NCBI GenBank assembly: GCA_019916065.1
Contig: CM034236.1
Span: 22,542,941 to 22,606,940 of the forward strand
Direction of reading: 5' to 3'
From: Vitellaria paradoxa
Lineage: Eukaryota; Streptophyta; Magnoliopsida; Ericales; Sapotaceae
DNA: 64,000 nucleotides
The translations under genes and the position numbers were made by a program. The notes below the pieces were generated by a model that did not search any database, was not told the DNA's origin, and worked only from the letters and a program-made list of their open reading frames with translations. Below, in pieces: positions 1-10,752 of the stretch (the first letter of the stretch is position 1; each line of letters opens with the position of its first letter).

Positions 1-140
1 ACTCTTTTGTAATCTTTGTTGGAGGTTCGTTTTGTTAATATGGGTGGCGGCTTTTTGTGCATGGCATTTTCTTAATGCCTGTTTTTTGTTCTCTTCTCTT
101 ATTAATAAAATTCTTCATTTATCAAAAACAAAAATAAAAA
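1..140 (+). repeat. Probable L1-type LINE 3' end with A-rich tail
   Basis: The window opens in T/G-rich sequence followed by a polyadenylation-like ATTAATAAAATTCTTC stretch and a short A-rich tail (about 118-142). The same arrangement (AATAAAATTTACTTATC then A-run) ends the clearer L1 relic at 9497. No coding sequence is left, so this is assigned by resemblance of the tail only. The element would continue beyond the left edge. Confidence 0.45.
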
Positions 141-626
141 TTAGAAGCTCTAAATGAAGAACTAATAGACTATTTCCTTTGATATGTTGTAGGTAAAATT
201 TTACGACTTTAGGATTCAATGTTGCAGACATTTCACTAATTTTAGGTAGAATCTCAATTTCAATAACCTTAATTTTAATATCAAAATAGATCACAGATAT
301 AACTAAAGGAAGGATTATACAGATTATGTATCTGTTTACTTTCCACGTTTTAATGAAGATAGTGGTGACAAACCATTAAGGACTTGAATTTAAGGAACAT
401 ATAACTAAGCTCAACCAAACCCGTAAAGTTGAAGTCATGCCATCAACTTTGGATGACAGAGCACCACTAAGAACTAATTAACGCATCACAAGACAGCATT
501 TGGAAAAAGTAAAAGCTGAGGGTCTACATTTTTACATATCCTATATAAAGCAGATTTAAACACTACTCATCTACCAGATTTAAACAATAAAGAAAGTAGT
601 AAACTATTATAACAAAAGAACCTTTG
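141..626. other. Intergenic, no gene seen
   Basis: AT-rich sequence with no supportable coding potential in any frame. Its right end abuts the 5-bp target site of the copia element. The last part may belong to the LTR of the older copia that the young element entered, but the match is too weak to draw a boundary. Confidence 0.5.
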
Positions 627-631
627 TATAT

Positions 632-786
632 TGTTGTAAACTTGAATAACTTTTTTCTATGTAAAATATGCCTGGGAGTATACATATATATACATTCTAA
701 GATAACCTTTCGACTCACCTACACTGTCCTTTCACCTTACCATACATGTATCTGTACATTAACTACATTAACTAGGTACATTAACA
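632..786 (-). repeat. 3' LTR of the young copia (155 bp)
   Basis: Direct repeat of 5400-5554, preceded on the minus strand by the polypurine tract and followed outside by TATAT. Confidence 0.95.
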
Positions 787-797
787 CTCCCCCTCAA
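787..797 (-). other. Polypurine tract of the young copia
   Basis: The minus strand reads TTGAGGGGGAG directly before the 3' LTR. This is the expected position and composition for priming plus-strand DNA synthesis. Confidence 0.88.
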
Positions 798-3700
798 GCT
801 GGAGCATATATATCATATGTTCCAAGCTTGTTACAAATAAACCTTACTCTAGCACCACCCAAGGCTTTAGTGAATAAGTCAGCTAACTGATCCTCAGATT
901 TTACATGGCTAGTTTTGATGACATTTTGAAGAATCTTCTCCCTAATGAAGTGACAATCAACTTCAATGTGTTTGATTCTTTCATGAAACACTGGATTAGA
1001 GGCTATATGGACAGCAGCTTGATTATCACAAAATAGTTCCATAGGCTGTGAGCCAGTAACTCCCAACTCTTCTAACATATGACTCATCCAAATCAATTCA
1101 CAGGACGTATGAGCCATGGCTCTATACTCTGACTCTGCACTTGATCTTGCCACCACAGTTTGCTTCTTACTCTTCCAGGATACTAGATTTCCACCCACAA
1201 AAATACAATATCCAGTAGTGGACCTTCTATCTGATGGAGAACCAGCCCAATCAGCATCTGTATACCCTTGAACAAGAGTATGACCATTATCTCGATACAG
1301 TAGACCATGTCCTGGTGCACCTTTTAGATACCTCAAAATACGAATGACTGCATCCCAATGACTGGAGCGAGGTGCATCAAGGAATTGACTGACTACGCTG
1401 GTAGCAAATGAAATATCTGGTCGTGTGACTGTCAGGTAATTGAGCTTCTCAACTAACCTGCGATATCTACTCGGATCAGCTAATAATTCTCCCTTATCCA
1501 CAAGGAGCTTTGTATTAGGATCCATTGGGGTATCAACAGGTTTGGTTCCTAACATGCCAGTTTCAGATAGCAGATCAAGAACATATTTTCTCTGAGAGAG
1601 AGCAATACCCTCATGTGACCTTGCAATCTCAATTCCTAGGAAATACTTTAGCGGACCCAGATCCTTAGTGTTGAACTTAGTTTGAAGGAATATCTTCAGA
1701 TCAAAAATCCCTTGTGTGTCATTTCCTGTTATCACAATATCATCCACATACACCAGTAGCCATATCTTCCCCTGTGAGGAATGACGGTAGAAAACAGAAT
1801 GATCAACACCACAACGTATCAATCCAAATTCTTTCACCACATCACTAAATCTACCAAACCATGCTCGCGGGGACTGCTTCAAGCCATACAGTGACTTTTT
1901 CAATTTGCACACTAGTCCAGACTCCCCCTGAGCAACAAATCCAGGAGGTTGCTCCATGTACACCTATTCGAGAAGATCTCCATGCAAGAATGCATTCTTA
2001 ACATCAAGCTGATGAAGAGTCCAGTGGAAAGTGACTGCAAGGGAAATGAGAAGACGAACGGACGTAATCTTAGCCACAGGAGAAAAAGTCTCTAAAAAAT
2101 CAAGCCCATAGACTTGAGTGTACCCCTTTGCAACAAGCCTGGCTTTCAACCTATCAACAGACCCATCAGGATGAACTTTGACATTATACACCCATCGACA
2201 ACCAACTGTTGACTTGCCAGAAGGAAGAGCAACCAGATCCCAAGTATCATTGGTTCGGAGGGCGAACATTTCTTCTTCCATGGCAGTACGCCATCCGGAA
2301 TGAGACAATGCTTCAGACACAGAGTTAGGAATGGATACAGAAGACAATGAGGTAACAAAAGCATAGTAAGAGGGAGATAGGGATGAATAAGAAACAAAAT
2401 TGGAAATAGGATGGGTAGTGCAAGTGCGTTTACCTTTTCGATGGGCAACAGGAAGATCAAGATCACTAAGTATTGGCTCAGGAGCAGGATCTGAAGACGG
2501 AGGTGGAGAAGATAGAGTGCCTGAAGCTTCAGGGAGAGACTCAGTAGCTACCTGCCGTCTGGTGTAAACCTGCAAATCAGGACGCGAAAGACGAAAAGGG
2601 GAAATCACAGGAAAAGGAAGACTCTCATTCAAATCAATTAAAGATGAGTTATCAGAGAAGAAAGGAGTATTCTCAAAGAAGGAGACATCAGCACAGACAA
2701 AGTATCGATTAAGAGACGGACTGTAACATCGATATCCTTTTTGTAACCGAGAGTATCCCAAAAAGACACACTTAATAGCACGAGGGTCAAGCTTGTCAGT
2801 ACCACTGTCGAGTTGATGAACAAAAGCAACACATCCAAAGATGCGTGGAGGAAGAGGAAACAATGGTGTTGTAGAAAACATTACAGAATAAGGAGAACGA
2901 CCTTGCAGAACAGAAGATGGCATTCTATTAATTAAATGACATGCAGTGAGAATAGCATCCCCCCAAAACACTTTTGGAACCTTCATGTGAAACATAAGAC
3001 AACGAGCTGTCTCAATAAGATGTAAGTTCTTTCGTTCAGCAACTCCATTTTGTTGTGGAGTACAAGAACACGAAGACTGATGAATCATGCCAAATGAGGA
3101 CATAAAGTCAGTGAAAGGTTTGGAAAAATATTCTTTGGCATTATCACTACGAAGAACTTTGATAGAAACATCAAATTGAGTTTTTATTTCAGCACAATAA
3201 GATTGAAAAATAGAGAACAGCTCAGAACGATCTTTCATTAGATAAATCCATGTGAGTCGAGAAAAATCATCAATGAAAGTGACAAAATACTTAAACCCCA
3301 ATTTTGAAACAACACGACTTGGTCCCCATACATCAGAATGGACCAAATAAAAAGAACTAGCAGATCGATTATTGACTCTAGGACTGAAGGAAGCACGGTG
3401 ATGCTTACCTAACTGACAAGACTCACAATTCAAAGACTGAATATGACTCAAACTGGGAACCATAGACTTTAATTTATCAAAAGACGGATGACCAAGACGA
3501 CAGTGAACTTCAATGGGAGCAGCGACAACAAAACAAGTAGTAGACTGAGGTGCAGATGAACCACTTAGATAGTAGAGTCCCTGAGCTTCATGCCTTTCTC
3601 CAATCTTCTTCCTCGTCTTTAAATCCTGAATAACCACAGAATCAGGAAAGAAAGTCATTGAACAATTGAGTTGTTTGGTGATTTTACTAACAGATAGAAG

Positions 3701-4924
3701 ATTAAAAGACAAGGAAGGAACATATAAAACAGAGGATAACGGTAAAGATGTACAGACTTTCCCGATACCCTTAACTGGGTTAGATGAACCATTAGCTGTA
3801 GTGACACTGGGGATAGAGGAAGGCTGAATATTAGAGAACAATGATGAAATACCAGACATATGATCTGAAGCACCAGAATCAATAATCCATGAAGTTGGTG
3901 AAAGGGTAGACACATGAGCAGTAGGATTACCATGATGAGCCAAGGAAGCTGTGGGAAGAGATGCCTGGTGAGCTGTCTGATACTGAAGAAGTCTGGCATA
4001 CTCTTCTTCTGAAAGCGTCACAGTTGATGGTCCACTCGTACTGGGCTTATTTGCAGAAGCATCAGAGGAGGCTACTTGAGCCATATGAGCTGGCTTTCCA
4101 TGAAGATCCCAACAAGTCTCCTTAATATGGCCAACACGACCACAATTAGAACATTTAGATTTCGCACCACGACCACGGCCGCGACCACTACGAGTCCCTC
4201 TATCCCCATTCTGAGATGGGATAATATAACTAGAATTCTTACTTTCCGAAATCTTTTGACTGGCTAGGGCAGTTCGTGTAGCATCAATAGTGGTGGATTG
4301 ATCCCTAGATGCAGTCCTCATGACACGGGAGTAAGTTTCAGCAAATGAAGGAAGAGATTCTCCCCTAAGAATTTGAGCTTTAACCGGTTCAAACTCAGGA
4401 TCTAGTCCGGCAAGAAAACGGAGTACAACCATCTGTTCCCTTTGCTTTTGCATTGCATTAACATCAGCAGATAGTGGTTGGAGAGAACTTAGCTCCTCAT
4501 AAACACGCTTCAAAGAGGCAAAGTACTCAGTGACTGGTCTGCCAGATTGTTGAAGTTGAAAGAACTCTTGTGATAAGTCGTACATGCGAGTAAGATCACT
4601 AGAGAACAACAAGCGAACGTATTCCCAAATTTCCTTGCAGGTGTCAAGGTGAGTACACATGTCAGCAATGTTTGGTTCCATGGAATTCCATAGTAAACTA
4701 ACAAGGTGAGCATCTTCTTGGACCCAAACATCATGCTTAGGATCAATTTCAGGGGGTCCAGACTCAGTCAAGTGCTTCTGCTTTCCATACCCAGTTAATG
4801 CAATCTTTACGGCTTTGGACCACTGAACGTAGTTCGTCCCATTTAACTTCCTGGTAGTTAATTGTTGAGACATAGGGATGGAAACACTAGCCATTTTCTG
4901 CTCCAAAAATGTTCTAGTAGCCAT
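794..4924 (-). pseudogene. Copia gag-pol polyprotein, one in-frame amber stop
   Basis: Single minus-strand frame. I take the start as the ATG at 4922-4924 (MATRTFLEQK); the frame is open upstream to 5101, but that leader does not resemble gag. Domains in order: gag with the KLNGTNY..W motif typical of plant copia; a CX2CX4HX4C zinc knuckle at 4112-4153; aspartic protease with DSGAS at about 3880; GAG-pre-integrase (H..LGHPS, C..C); an integrase core with conserved acidic residues (HSDVWG, RSDN, NGVAERKN); RT with LDVKNAFLHGDL; YVDD at 1739-1750; and RNase H (TDADWAG, SSAESEYRAM, HIEVDCHFI). The frame is interrupted only by TAG at 1964-1966, between GDLLE and VYMEQPPG of RT, where this family normally has an acidic codon. 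It is followed by GTG, not a known readthrough context, so I treat it as a disabling substitution. Confidence 0.95.
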
Positions 4925-5387
4925 AGAACGAATATTCTGGTACCAGCAATAACGGATGAACAGTACCAGTAGCAGACAAGAGGAAGGAGCAAGAGATAGA
5001 TGGTCCAAACACAAAAACAAGAATACCAGTAGACTCGCCGGAGAGAGGAGAACAGAAGACAAAGAAGGCCGGAAGTCCACTGGAGTCACACGTGCCGGCA
5101 AACGAGGCTACAGCGACGGCGCGTGAAGTCCACGCGCAGAGGAACAAGTGGCGCGTGAAGGCACGTGACAATCTTTCCGGTGACGGCGCTGCTCCGACGG
5201 TGGTCGCCCCACTCAGGCGACCAAGCTGGGGTATACCGAAGTTCGAACGACAAGGTTGAACTCCACCAGAGACCAACGTCCGACTCCACCAGTTGAACAA
5301 CGTCCGACCAAGAACACTGACACCGCCAGTGACCAAGAACAGATACAACACTGTTCTGATTTTCCTTACACACACAATTTTAACAAC

Positions 5388-5399
5388 GCTCTGATACCA
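5388..5399 (-). other. Primer-binding site, initiator tRNA-Met
   Basis: On the minus strand this reads TGGTATCAGAGC, the usual plant copia primer-binding site complementary to the 3' end of initiator tRNA-Met. It lies immediately inside the 5' LTR. Confidence 0.93.
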
Positions 5400-5554
5400 T
5401 GTTGTAAACTTGAATAACTTTTTTCTATGAAAAATATGCCTGGGAGTATACATATATATACATCCTAAGATAACCTTTCGACTCACCTACAATGTCCTTT
5501 CACCTTACCATACATGTATCTGTACATTAACTACATTAACTAGGTACATTAACA
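5400..5554 (-). repeat. 5' LTR of the young copia (155 bp)
   Basis: Direct repeat of 632-786 with three substitutions. It lies next to the primer-binding site, which makes it the 5' LTR of the minus-strand element. It is short even for a plant copia LTR. Promoter elements inside it were not resolved. Confidence 0.95.
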
Positions 5555-5720
5555 TATATATTAGTGTAGTTCCTGTAATTATGTCATTAGTACAAGGGCA
5601 TTATAGTCTATACAGTGTTACTTTACTAGGCATTAATACATAAGTAGAAAACCCTATTGGAGTTATACCATTCAGTAAAATCCATGTCTCTTGGTGTAGC
5701 ATGAACTGGCATATCTCTCT
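5555..5720 (+). repeat. Older copia 5' LTR remnant
   Basis: This sequence matches 9001-9062 plus 9500-9590 in several blocks: TAATTATGTCATTA, TTATAGTC, AACCCTATT, and GTAAAA near the end. 9001 onward directly follows a degraded copia RNase H end, so both are LTRs of the same old plus-strand copia. The young copia at 632-5554 interrupts this copy, which makes it the older insertion. Confidence 0.6.
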
Positions 5721-6390
5721 TAGTCATAGTCCAAACTTAGGCATAAGCCTAACCCTAGTTCAACAAACAAAAAAAGGGGGGGGGGGGGAGGGGAGAGGAA
5801 AAACAGTAGCTGAAGTGCAGCTGCAACTGCAACTGGAGGTGAAATCCTTCACCCATTTTTAGTCCAAAAACTATTCCAGCAAAGTTTGAACTCCTGAGGG
5901 TTTGCCAATCACCTCGTATCAACTATTTACTTAGAAGTCTCCTTTTTCCACTTTCCCTCATATATTTAGGTGTATTTCTTTTGTTTAGCATCTAAGCTAG
6001 TTTGGCCGACAAACTGGAAGCACATGCTCACAAGCATATTTTCCAAAAGGGATATTATTACATGTTTAGAACCCAGTAATGCTATATATTAGCATATACT
6101 ATTATATAATATATAATATATACATAAAGGATATTAATTAATATATGAGAGGGCTTGTACACAGGTACGCAGCACGATAGGAATTGCCGTTCCTGTTCCC
6201 ATACCCATATATGTTCAAGGATCACCTTAAATCCCCATACCCAGCCACATTCCTATGAATAGCACTCCATACCTACCCTGTTTGCCGATACCCACAAAGA
6301 GCGAGTAATTTTGTCATCCCTGGTGGATAGATTGAAAGTCTAGTTAATGACCAAAGGTATAAATATGTAGCTTCCGCTAGAACTTGTTAT
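5721..6390. other. Non-coding sequence with poly-G tract
   Basis: No ORF resembling a protein. It contains an A7G14 homopolymer junction near 5770-5797 and AT-rich simple sequence at 6080-6130. It lies where the internal 5' region of the old copia would be expected, but gag and integrase are not recognisable, so they are deleted or decayed. Confidence 0.5.
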
Positions 6391-6393
6391 TCA

Positions 6394-6836
6394 GGCCCTG
6401 TTTAGTGCAACATAAATCTACCAAAAGTGACTAAAAGATACCAAAAGTTACTAAAATTTTTCAAACTTTACCAATCCCGTGATTCATGCGCGAATGACCT
6501 GCGCGCAGAAAGATCAGATTTTTTTTTGAAATCCGTTAGAACGGATGCTAGAATGCCTGTTCCAACAGAGAAGGTCATGATTTTTTTTTGAAATCTATTG
6601 GAACATGTGCTAGAATGCCTGTTCCAACGGTTTTCTTCTTTGGCCTGACAACTTTTACTGCAACGCCACTAACAGACTTTCAACCTTTTCACATGACAGC
6701 CGTTGGAACGTTTCCTTAGCAAATATTCCAACGGAAATTTTGGTAAATTTTGGTGGTGCCACCAAACGCCAAAAAGTATCTGACGCATTACACTTTTTTT
6801 ATTATTTTGGTACTTCTTGGTGCACCAAACGGGGCC
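6394..6836. mobile_element. GGCC-ended TIR element (Harbinger/Tourist-like MITE)
   Basis: 443-bp non-coding element. The left end GGCCCTGTTTAGTGCA and the inverted right end GGCCCCGTTTGGTGCA match at 14 of 16 bases. It is flanked by a 3-bp direct repeat TCA (6391-6393 and 6837-6839). A 3-bp duplication with GGCC..GTTTGG ends fits PIF/Harbinger-type MITEs, although the classical target is TTA/TAA. Inside, a segment of about 50 bp is repeated with a 62-bp period (6517-6566 and 6579-6628), and TTGGAAC/GTTCCAA inverted motifs suggest a folded structure. Confidence 0.72.
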
Positions 6837-6859
6837 TCAATGGTTAATATTTCTTATGT

Positions 6860-7372
6860 TTGCCTCATCATATCCTTAGTTGCAGTCAATCAACGGGTTC
6901 CTCGTTAACTTGACAAGAAAAATGTTTTTCTTTATGGTGATATATTTAAGGAAGATTGTATGGAACAACCCTCTGAATTTGTTGCTAAGTTATTTTGTGA
7001 GCTAAAAAAGCCCTTATATGGACAAAAAAAAAAACCTCCTCGAGCATAATTTAACAGATTTACTAATGTAACTATGAAATTTGGATTGAAGTGATGTGGA
7101 GTTTATTATTTTGTATTTCATCATCACTCTTTTTCAAGGTAGGATGTGGCTATTGGTATATGCAAGAATTGAGATCACAATATCATTACTCCAACCATTT
7201 ATGATTTAAAATCGTTCCTTCAGAATAAGTTTAGCACCTAAGACCTAGATCCATTGAAGCCCTTCTTGGGTATTGAGGTTTTGAACGTTGTTCTTCTCAA
7301 AGGAAATACGTTATTAATTTATACAATGCAAACTTGTGGACACCAATTAATACAAAGCTAGATTTATAACAC
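6860..7372 (+). pseudogene. Decayed copia reverse transcriptase, part 1
   Basis: With frameshifts and stops, plus-strand translation gives recognisable RT pieces: LD.KN.FLYGDIFKED.MEQPSEFVAK, LKKPLYG, and MWLLVYA where the catalytic YVDD would follow. The order matches the RT of the intact copia at 632-5554. This is the internal part of the old plus-strand copia whose 3' end resumes at 8599. The TIR element at 7376-8595 splits it. Confidence 0.82.
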
Positions 7373-7375
7373 CTA

Positions 7376-8595
7376 GGCCCCGTTTGGAGTAAGAAAGAAT
7401 AAGATAAATTGAGATAAAATGTGGTTTGGAGTAAATTTTGGCGCTCTTTTTTTTTCTGAAAAGTAGCAAACCGTGGGAACAGATTTGGAAAACCGTTCCT
7501 ATTGATTCAAAAAAATTCACAAAAAATAGCGACAATGGTACTCATTTGAAAACTTTCGACATGAAGAATATGATTGTATAAAGAATTTACATATTCGGTT
7601 AACCTACTTTCAGAATTTTTTTTTTTTTTTTTTAGCGAAATATTAAAATTTTTTGAAATTAGTGATGGCAGGAAAATTAAGCCCGTACTTGTTTGCTTTA
7701 ATTATGGATGAGATTACAAGACATATTCAGGATGAGGTGCTGTGGTGTATACTATTTGCAGATGATATTGTTTTAGTAGATGAGACGAGAGAATGAGTGA
7801 ATGCTAAACTAGAATTGTGGCGGGATACGTTAGAGACAGAAGGATTTAGGCTAAGCCGATGCAAGACATAATATATGGAATGTAAGTTTAGTCAAACTAG
7901 AATAACGGGTAATATAGAAGTGAGTTTAGGCCCACAAAAGATTGTAGAGAAAGATAAATTTAGGTACTTTGGATCTATGGTGCAACGAGATGGAGGGATT
8001 GATACTGATGTAAGTCACAGGATTCAAGCCGGGTGGACCAAATGGAGGAGTGCTTCGGGAGTTTTGTGCGACCGAAAAGTCCCCCTCAAGATGAAAGGAA
8101 AGTATTATAAGGTAGCGGTTAGACCTGCGCTGCTATATGGATCAGAGTGTTGGGCAGTAAAGCATAATCATGGTCAGAAGATGGCAGTTGCGGAGATGAG
8201 GATAGTAAGGTGGATGCGCGGGATTACAAGGAAATATAGGATTAGGAACGAGGAGATTAGGGGCAAAGTAGGAATAGTACCGATTGAAGATAAAATGAGA
8301 GAAAATTGATTAAGATGGTTTGACCATGTTAGAAGGCGTTCAGCAAAGGCACCTGTTAGAAGGTGTGAAAGTATGGAGATTGCTAGGAGTAGGAGAGGTG
8401 GAGAAAGCCCAAGAGAAGCTGGAAATAAACTATTAAACATGACCTGACCTACCTAGATCTATCGGAGGACATGGCCCTAAACAGATCTAATTGGCGTCGA
8501 CAAATCCATATAGCCAACCCCACCTAGTGGGAAAAAGCTTGGTTTGCTTTAGTTTGATTTGGTTTATAGAGATTGTTAGTATGCCAAACGGGGCC
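7376..8595. mobile_element. GGCC-ended TIR element carrying a LINE fragment
   Basis: Perfect 12-bp terminal inverted repeats GGCCCCGTTTGG (7376-7387 and 8584-8595), flanked by a 3-bp direct repeat CTA (7373-7375 and 8596-8598). The ends are nearly identical to those of the element at 6394-6836, so the two belong to one family. About 290 bp of AT-rich element sequence follows the left TIR. The bulk is an RTE-type LINE 3' fragment, leaving only about 25 bp before the right TIR. No transposase is seen. Either the LINE inserted close to the right end or the TIR element captured it. Confidence 0.78.
7665..8560 (+). pseudogene. RTE-clade LINE reverse transcriptase, 3' fragment (copy 1)
   Basis: 5'-truncated non-LTR retrotransposon. 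Translation gives LSPYLFALIMDEITRHI, then the RT catalytic box FADDIVLVDE (about 7755-7784), then an uninterrupted 144-codon stretch (7875-8309) with RYFGSMVQRDGG, WTKWRSASGVLCDR and RPALLYGSECWAVK. It ends with RRCESMEIA and a terminus near CCCACCTAGTGGGAAAA followed by G/T-rich repeats, typical of plant RTE elements. In-frame stops after MREN and at several other points make it inactive. It aligns along its length with 17100-18005. Confidence 0.88.
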
Positions 8596-8598
8596 CTA

Positions 8599-9002
8599 AT
8601 CAATATCTAAGGTTGGTTAGAAAATTAAATTATTTCAAACTACCAAACTACTAAATATCTCTTTTACTATAAGTGTGATCAATTAGTTCGCCGATTCATC
8701 TCGGACTAGTTATTGGGATACAATTATTCAGATTTTGGGACACTTGGACGGTGCACCTAGCCAAACACTATTGTATTAGGATAACGTACATACATCAATT
8801 CAAGGAAATAGAGATACAAACTTCCAATAAACCATTGTATTTTTGATAGACATAAGATGCATATTGGAAAAGTTGTAAGTCATGTAAAATCTAAGGAAAA
8901 ACTTGATGAATTGTTCACCAAAGAATTAAGAGGATATAGAGTGAGATTCATCTGCATAAAACTTGGAACATATGATTTATATGCTCAGCTTGAAGGTGAG
9001 TG
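8599..9002 (+). pseudogene. Decayed copia RNase H end, part 2
   Basis: Continues the RT fragment at 6860-7372 after the TIR insertion. Recognisable pieces are YLRLVRKLNY, a stretch equivalent to IRILRYLKGAP (IQILGHLDGAP here), and the conserved C-terminal ELRGYRVRFIC followed by KLGTYDLYAQLEGEC. The end overlaps a polypurine-like GCTTGAAGGTGAGTG, after which the LTR starts. Many stops and frameshifts are present. Confidence 0.82.
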
Positions 9003-9590
9003 TTAGCTTAATCCTAATAATTATGTCATTACTATAGAGATGTTATAGTCCAAATACTATTCATTTGGTTAATTGAAGTTGCTTACAGAACGAGGATAGG
9101 TGCCAATCAACCATCTTTTTGTTCACTATACACGGGCCAAGGAACTTTGGGAATTACTATTATCTTAATTTGGAATGCAGTGGGTATTTCCTAAGAAAGC
9201 TAAGCAAGTTGCTAAGGCCTGCTAGGGTGCTTCAGTTGATTAAGGCAGAAGAAAAGTGTGAAGAATTGTTCCTTTTTGTTTTTGGTTGATCACTGGGGGA
9301 GAGGATTAGAAGATTGTTTCAAAGTTAGAGTTTCCTATGTATAGGATAAAAATAATTTTTGTCTACTTTGCATAAATGGATAGCAGGGGGAAAGCATCCA
9401 GATTTAGCTTGATGTTATGTTGGCAAGGTCCCTTTTATAGGTGGCACCCCTTAACTTTTCTTTTCAATAAAATAAAATTTACTTATCAAAAAACAGTATT
9501 TTTTTATTAGAATAAATACATAGGTGGACAACCCTATTAGAGTATGCCATTCGGTAAAAACCAAGTGTCTTGACAATTCCCATGATTAGA
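9001..9590 (+). repeat. Older copia 3' LTR, split by an L1 fragment
   Basis: Begins TGTTAGCTTAATCC after the polypurine-like tract. The first part (9001-about 9062) and a second part (about 9500-9590, with AACCCTATTAGAG and CCATTCGGTAAAA) match 5570-5690 in the same order. The intervening 430 bp is an L1 3' end. The outer end was not found precisely. Confidence 0.62.
9110..9497 (+). pseudogene. L1-type LINE ORF2 C-terminus
   Basis: Plus-strand translation begins HYTRAKELWELL and continues FGMQWVFPKK, corresponding to the cysteine-histidine (zf-RVT) tail of plant L1 ORF2. It is degraded by stops. It ends with CAATAAAATAAAATTTACTTATC and a short A-run. It is inserted in the 3' LTR of the old copia. 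Confidence 0.75.
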
Positions 9591-10752
9591 AAAGGCCAAT
9601 CAACTTCAGCTTTGTGCCTGTTATTATATCCAAAAGAAGATCCTACCAAGCATCAACCAACTCAAAAGCACGAATTTAAAGTGGTTAGGCCTTCAAAACC
9701 ATTCTCTCCCCTCATGCAATGACAATAGTTTTACTTCTATTATAAACTCACTTCATTAATAGAGGATTAACCAATTCATGTACACTAAAATAATTTAGAC
9801 AGTTTAAATCATAGAACTACAATGAGAAGACTTGGAATACATGTCATCAAAAAAAAAAAAAAAGGTCTACATGCAACTAAGTGTAATAGTATGTTTACTA
9901 CTTTAAAAGAAGCGGAAGCCACTGAAAACCAATTTGATCAATTTAATACCCATACATGAAAGGTAACAGCTAAAATGTGACCAAACATCAAACTGTTACA
10001 ATACATCATTTGTTTGAAAGTCATCGACATAACTAGAGAAAAGGTTGTTTTAACTTATAAATTATATTTCCCAGATTAATTAAAAAGCAATGTATTTTTA
10101 CTAATGAAACACACAGCCCCTACATATTTCTAAATTATAGCACTAAGAACACGTAATTGGAACAAAAAACAAAAACACAATTCTTTATTTCCCATACATG
10201 GCAAAGCAGCAAAAATATGTAACGTCTCATGAAAAATAATAGAACACTTCCCACCAAAAAGGAACAAAAATGGTAGCAATCAAATAGGGCATCAACATAA
10301 GATATATATTGAATATTGTAATGATGTCCATGCTGTTGTATTTGCTAAATAGCTATTAAAAATTTAAAATACATATGTATTCATAAGCATGCTAGAATTA
10401 GAGTGTTTAATACTTTATGCCCTTCTTTGAATCCTAGTAATTCTCTCAACAATGAAGACTTTTTTAAACTCGAGGGGAAAAAAGTTCAAAATGCATAATT
10501 TGGTGGCATAGAACTGATTACTGGTTATTTGACCTTCCCGTATCATTAATTAAAAGATTGCGAAGAAACAAAAAGAAGTAGACATACAAAAAGCAAGTGA
10601 CAAGGAACAAGAAAGCAATTTTTTGGAACAAAAAAAGAATGCAACTATTTAGATGATTCTAAAAAGAAATTTAAGGTGTAGTAAAATGCTAGAGCACATT
10701 CTGTGCTTGGACCAATATTATGAGATGCATAAATTACATAAGCACAATTTAC
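9591..10752. other. Probable start of ferrochelatase intron 2
   Basis: Lies downstream (minus strand) of the splice donor GTAAAT at 10752. AT-rich with no further ferrochelatase exon recognised. The TE nest to the left would then also be intronic if the gene is whole. No other gene is seen here. Confidence 0.5.

Larger units (their letters stand above)
632..5554 (-). mobile_element. Near-intact Ty1/copia LTR retrotransposon
   Basis: Complete insertion of 4923 bp read on the minus strand. Two 155-bp LTRs (632-786 and 5400-5554) differ at only three positions (about 98% identity). Both begin TG and end CA on the plus strand. The element is flanked by a perfect 5-bp target-site duplication TATAT (627-631 and 5555-5559). 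A primer-binding site complementary to initiator tRNA-Met lies inside the right LTR and a polypurine tract inside the left LTR. The order gag, protease, integrase, RT, RNase H identifies Ty1/copia. The polyprotein frame is open apart from one in-frame stop in RT, so this copy is probably non-autonomous. With the commonly used plant rate of 1.3e-8 per site per year, three differences in 155 bp would mean an age of under one million years; this is only a rough inference. Confidence 0.97.

Noticed and set aside
2146..2466. Open frames of about 60-115 codons overlapping the copia gag-pol on both strands
   Set aside because: They lie in other frames of a coding region with clear domains and show no conserved motif of their own.
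4925..5486. Minus-strand open frames upstream of the copia gag start
   Set aside because: They cross the leader, primer site and LTR; sequence composition, not coding constraint, keeps them open.
7347..7535. 62-codon minus-strand frame at the left end of a TIR element
   Set aside because: Crosses the TIR boundary and has no conserved content.
10645..10752. C-terminal extension [14 protein letters not shown] of the ferrochelatase frame
   Set aside because: Diverges from the family exactly at a GTAAAT donor; intron read-through.
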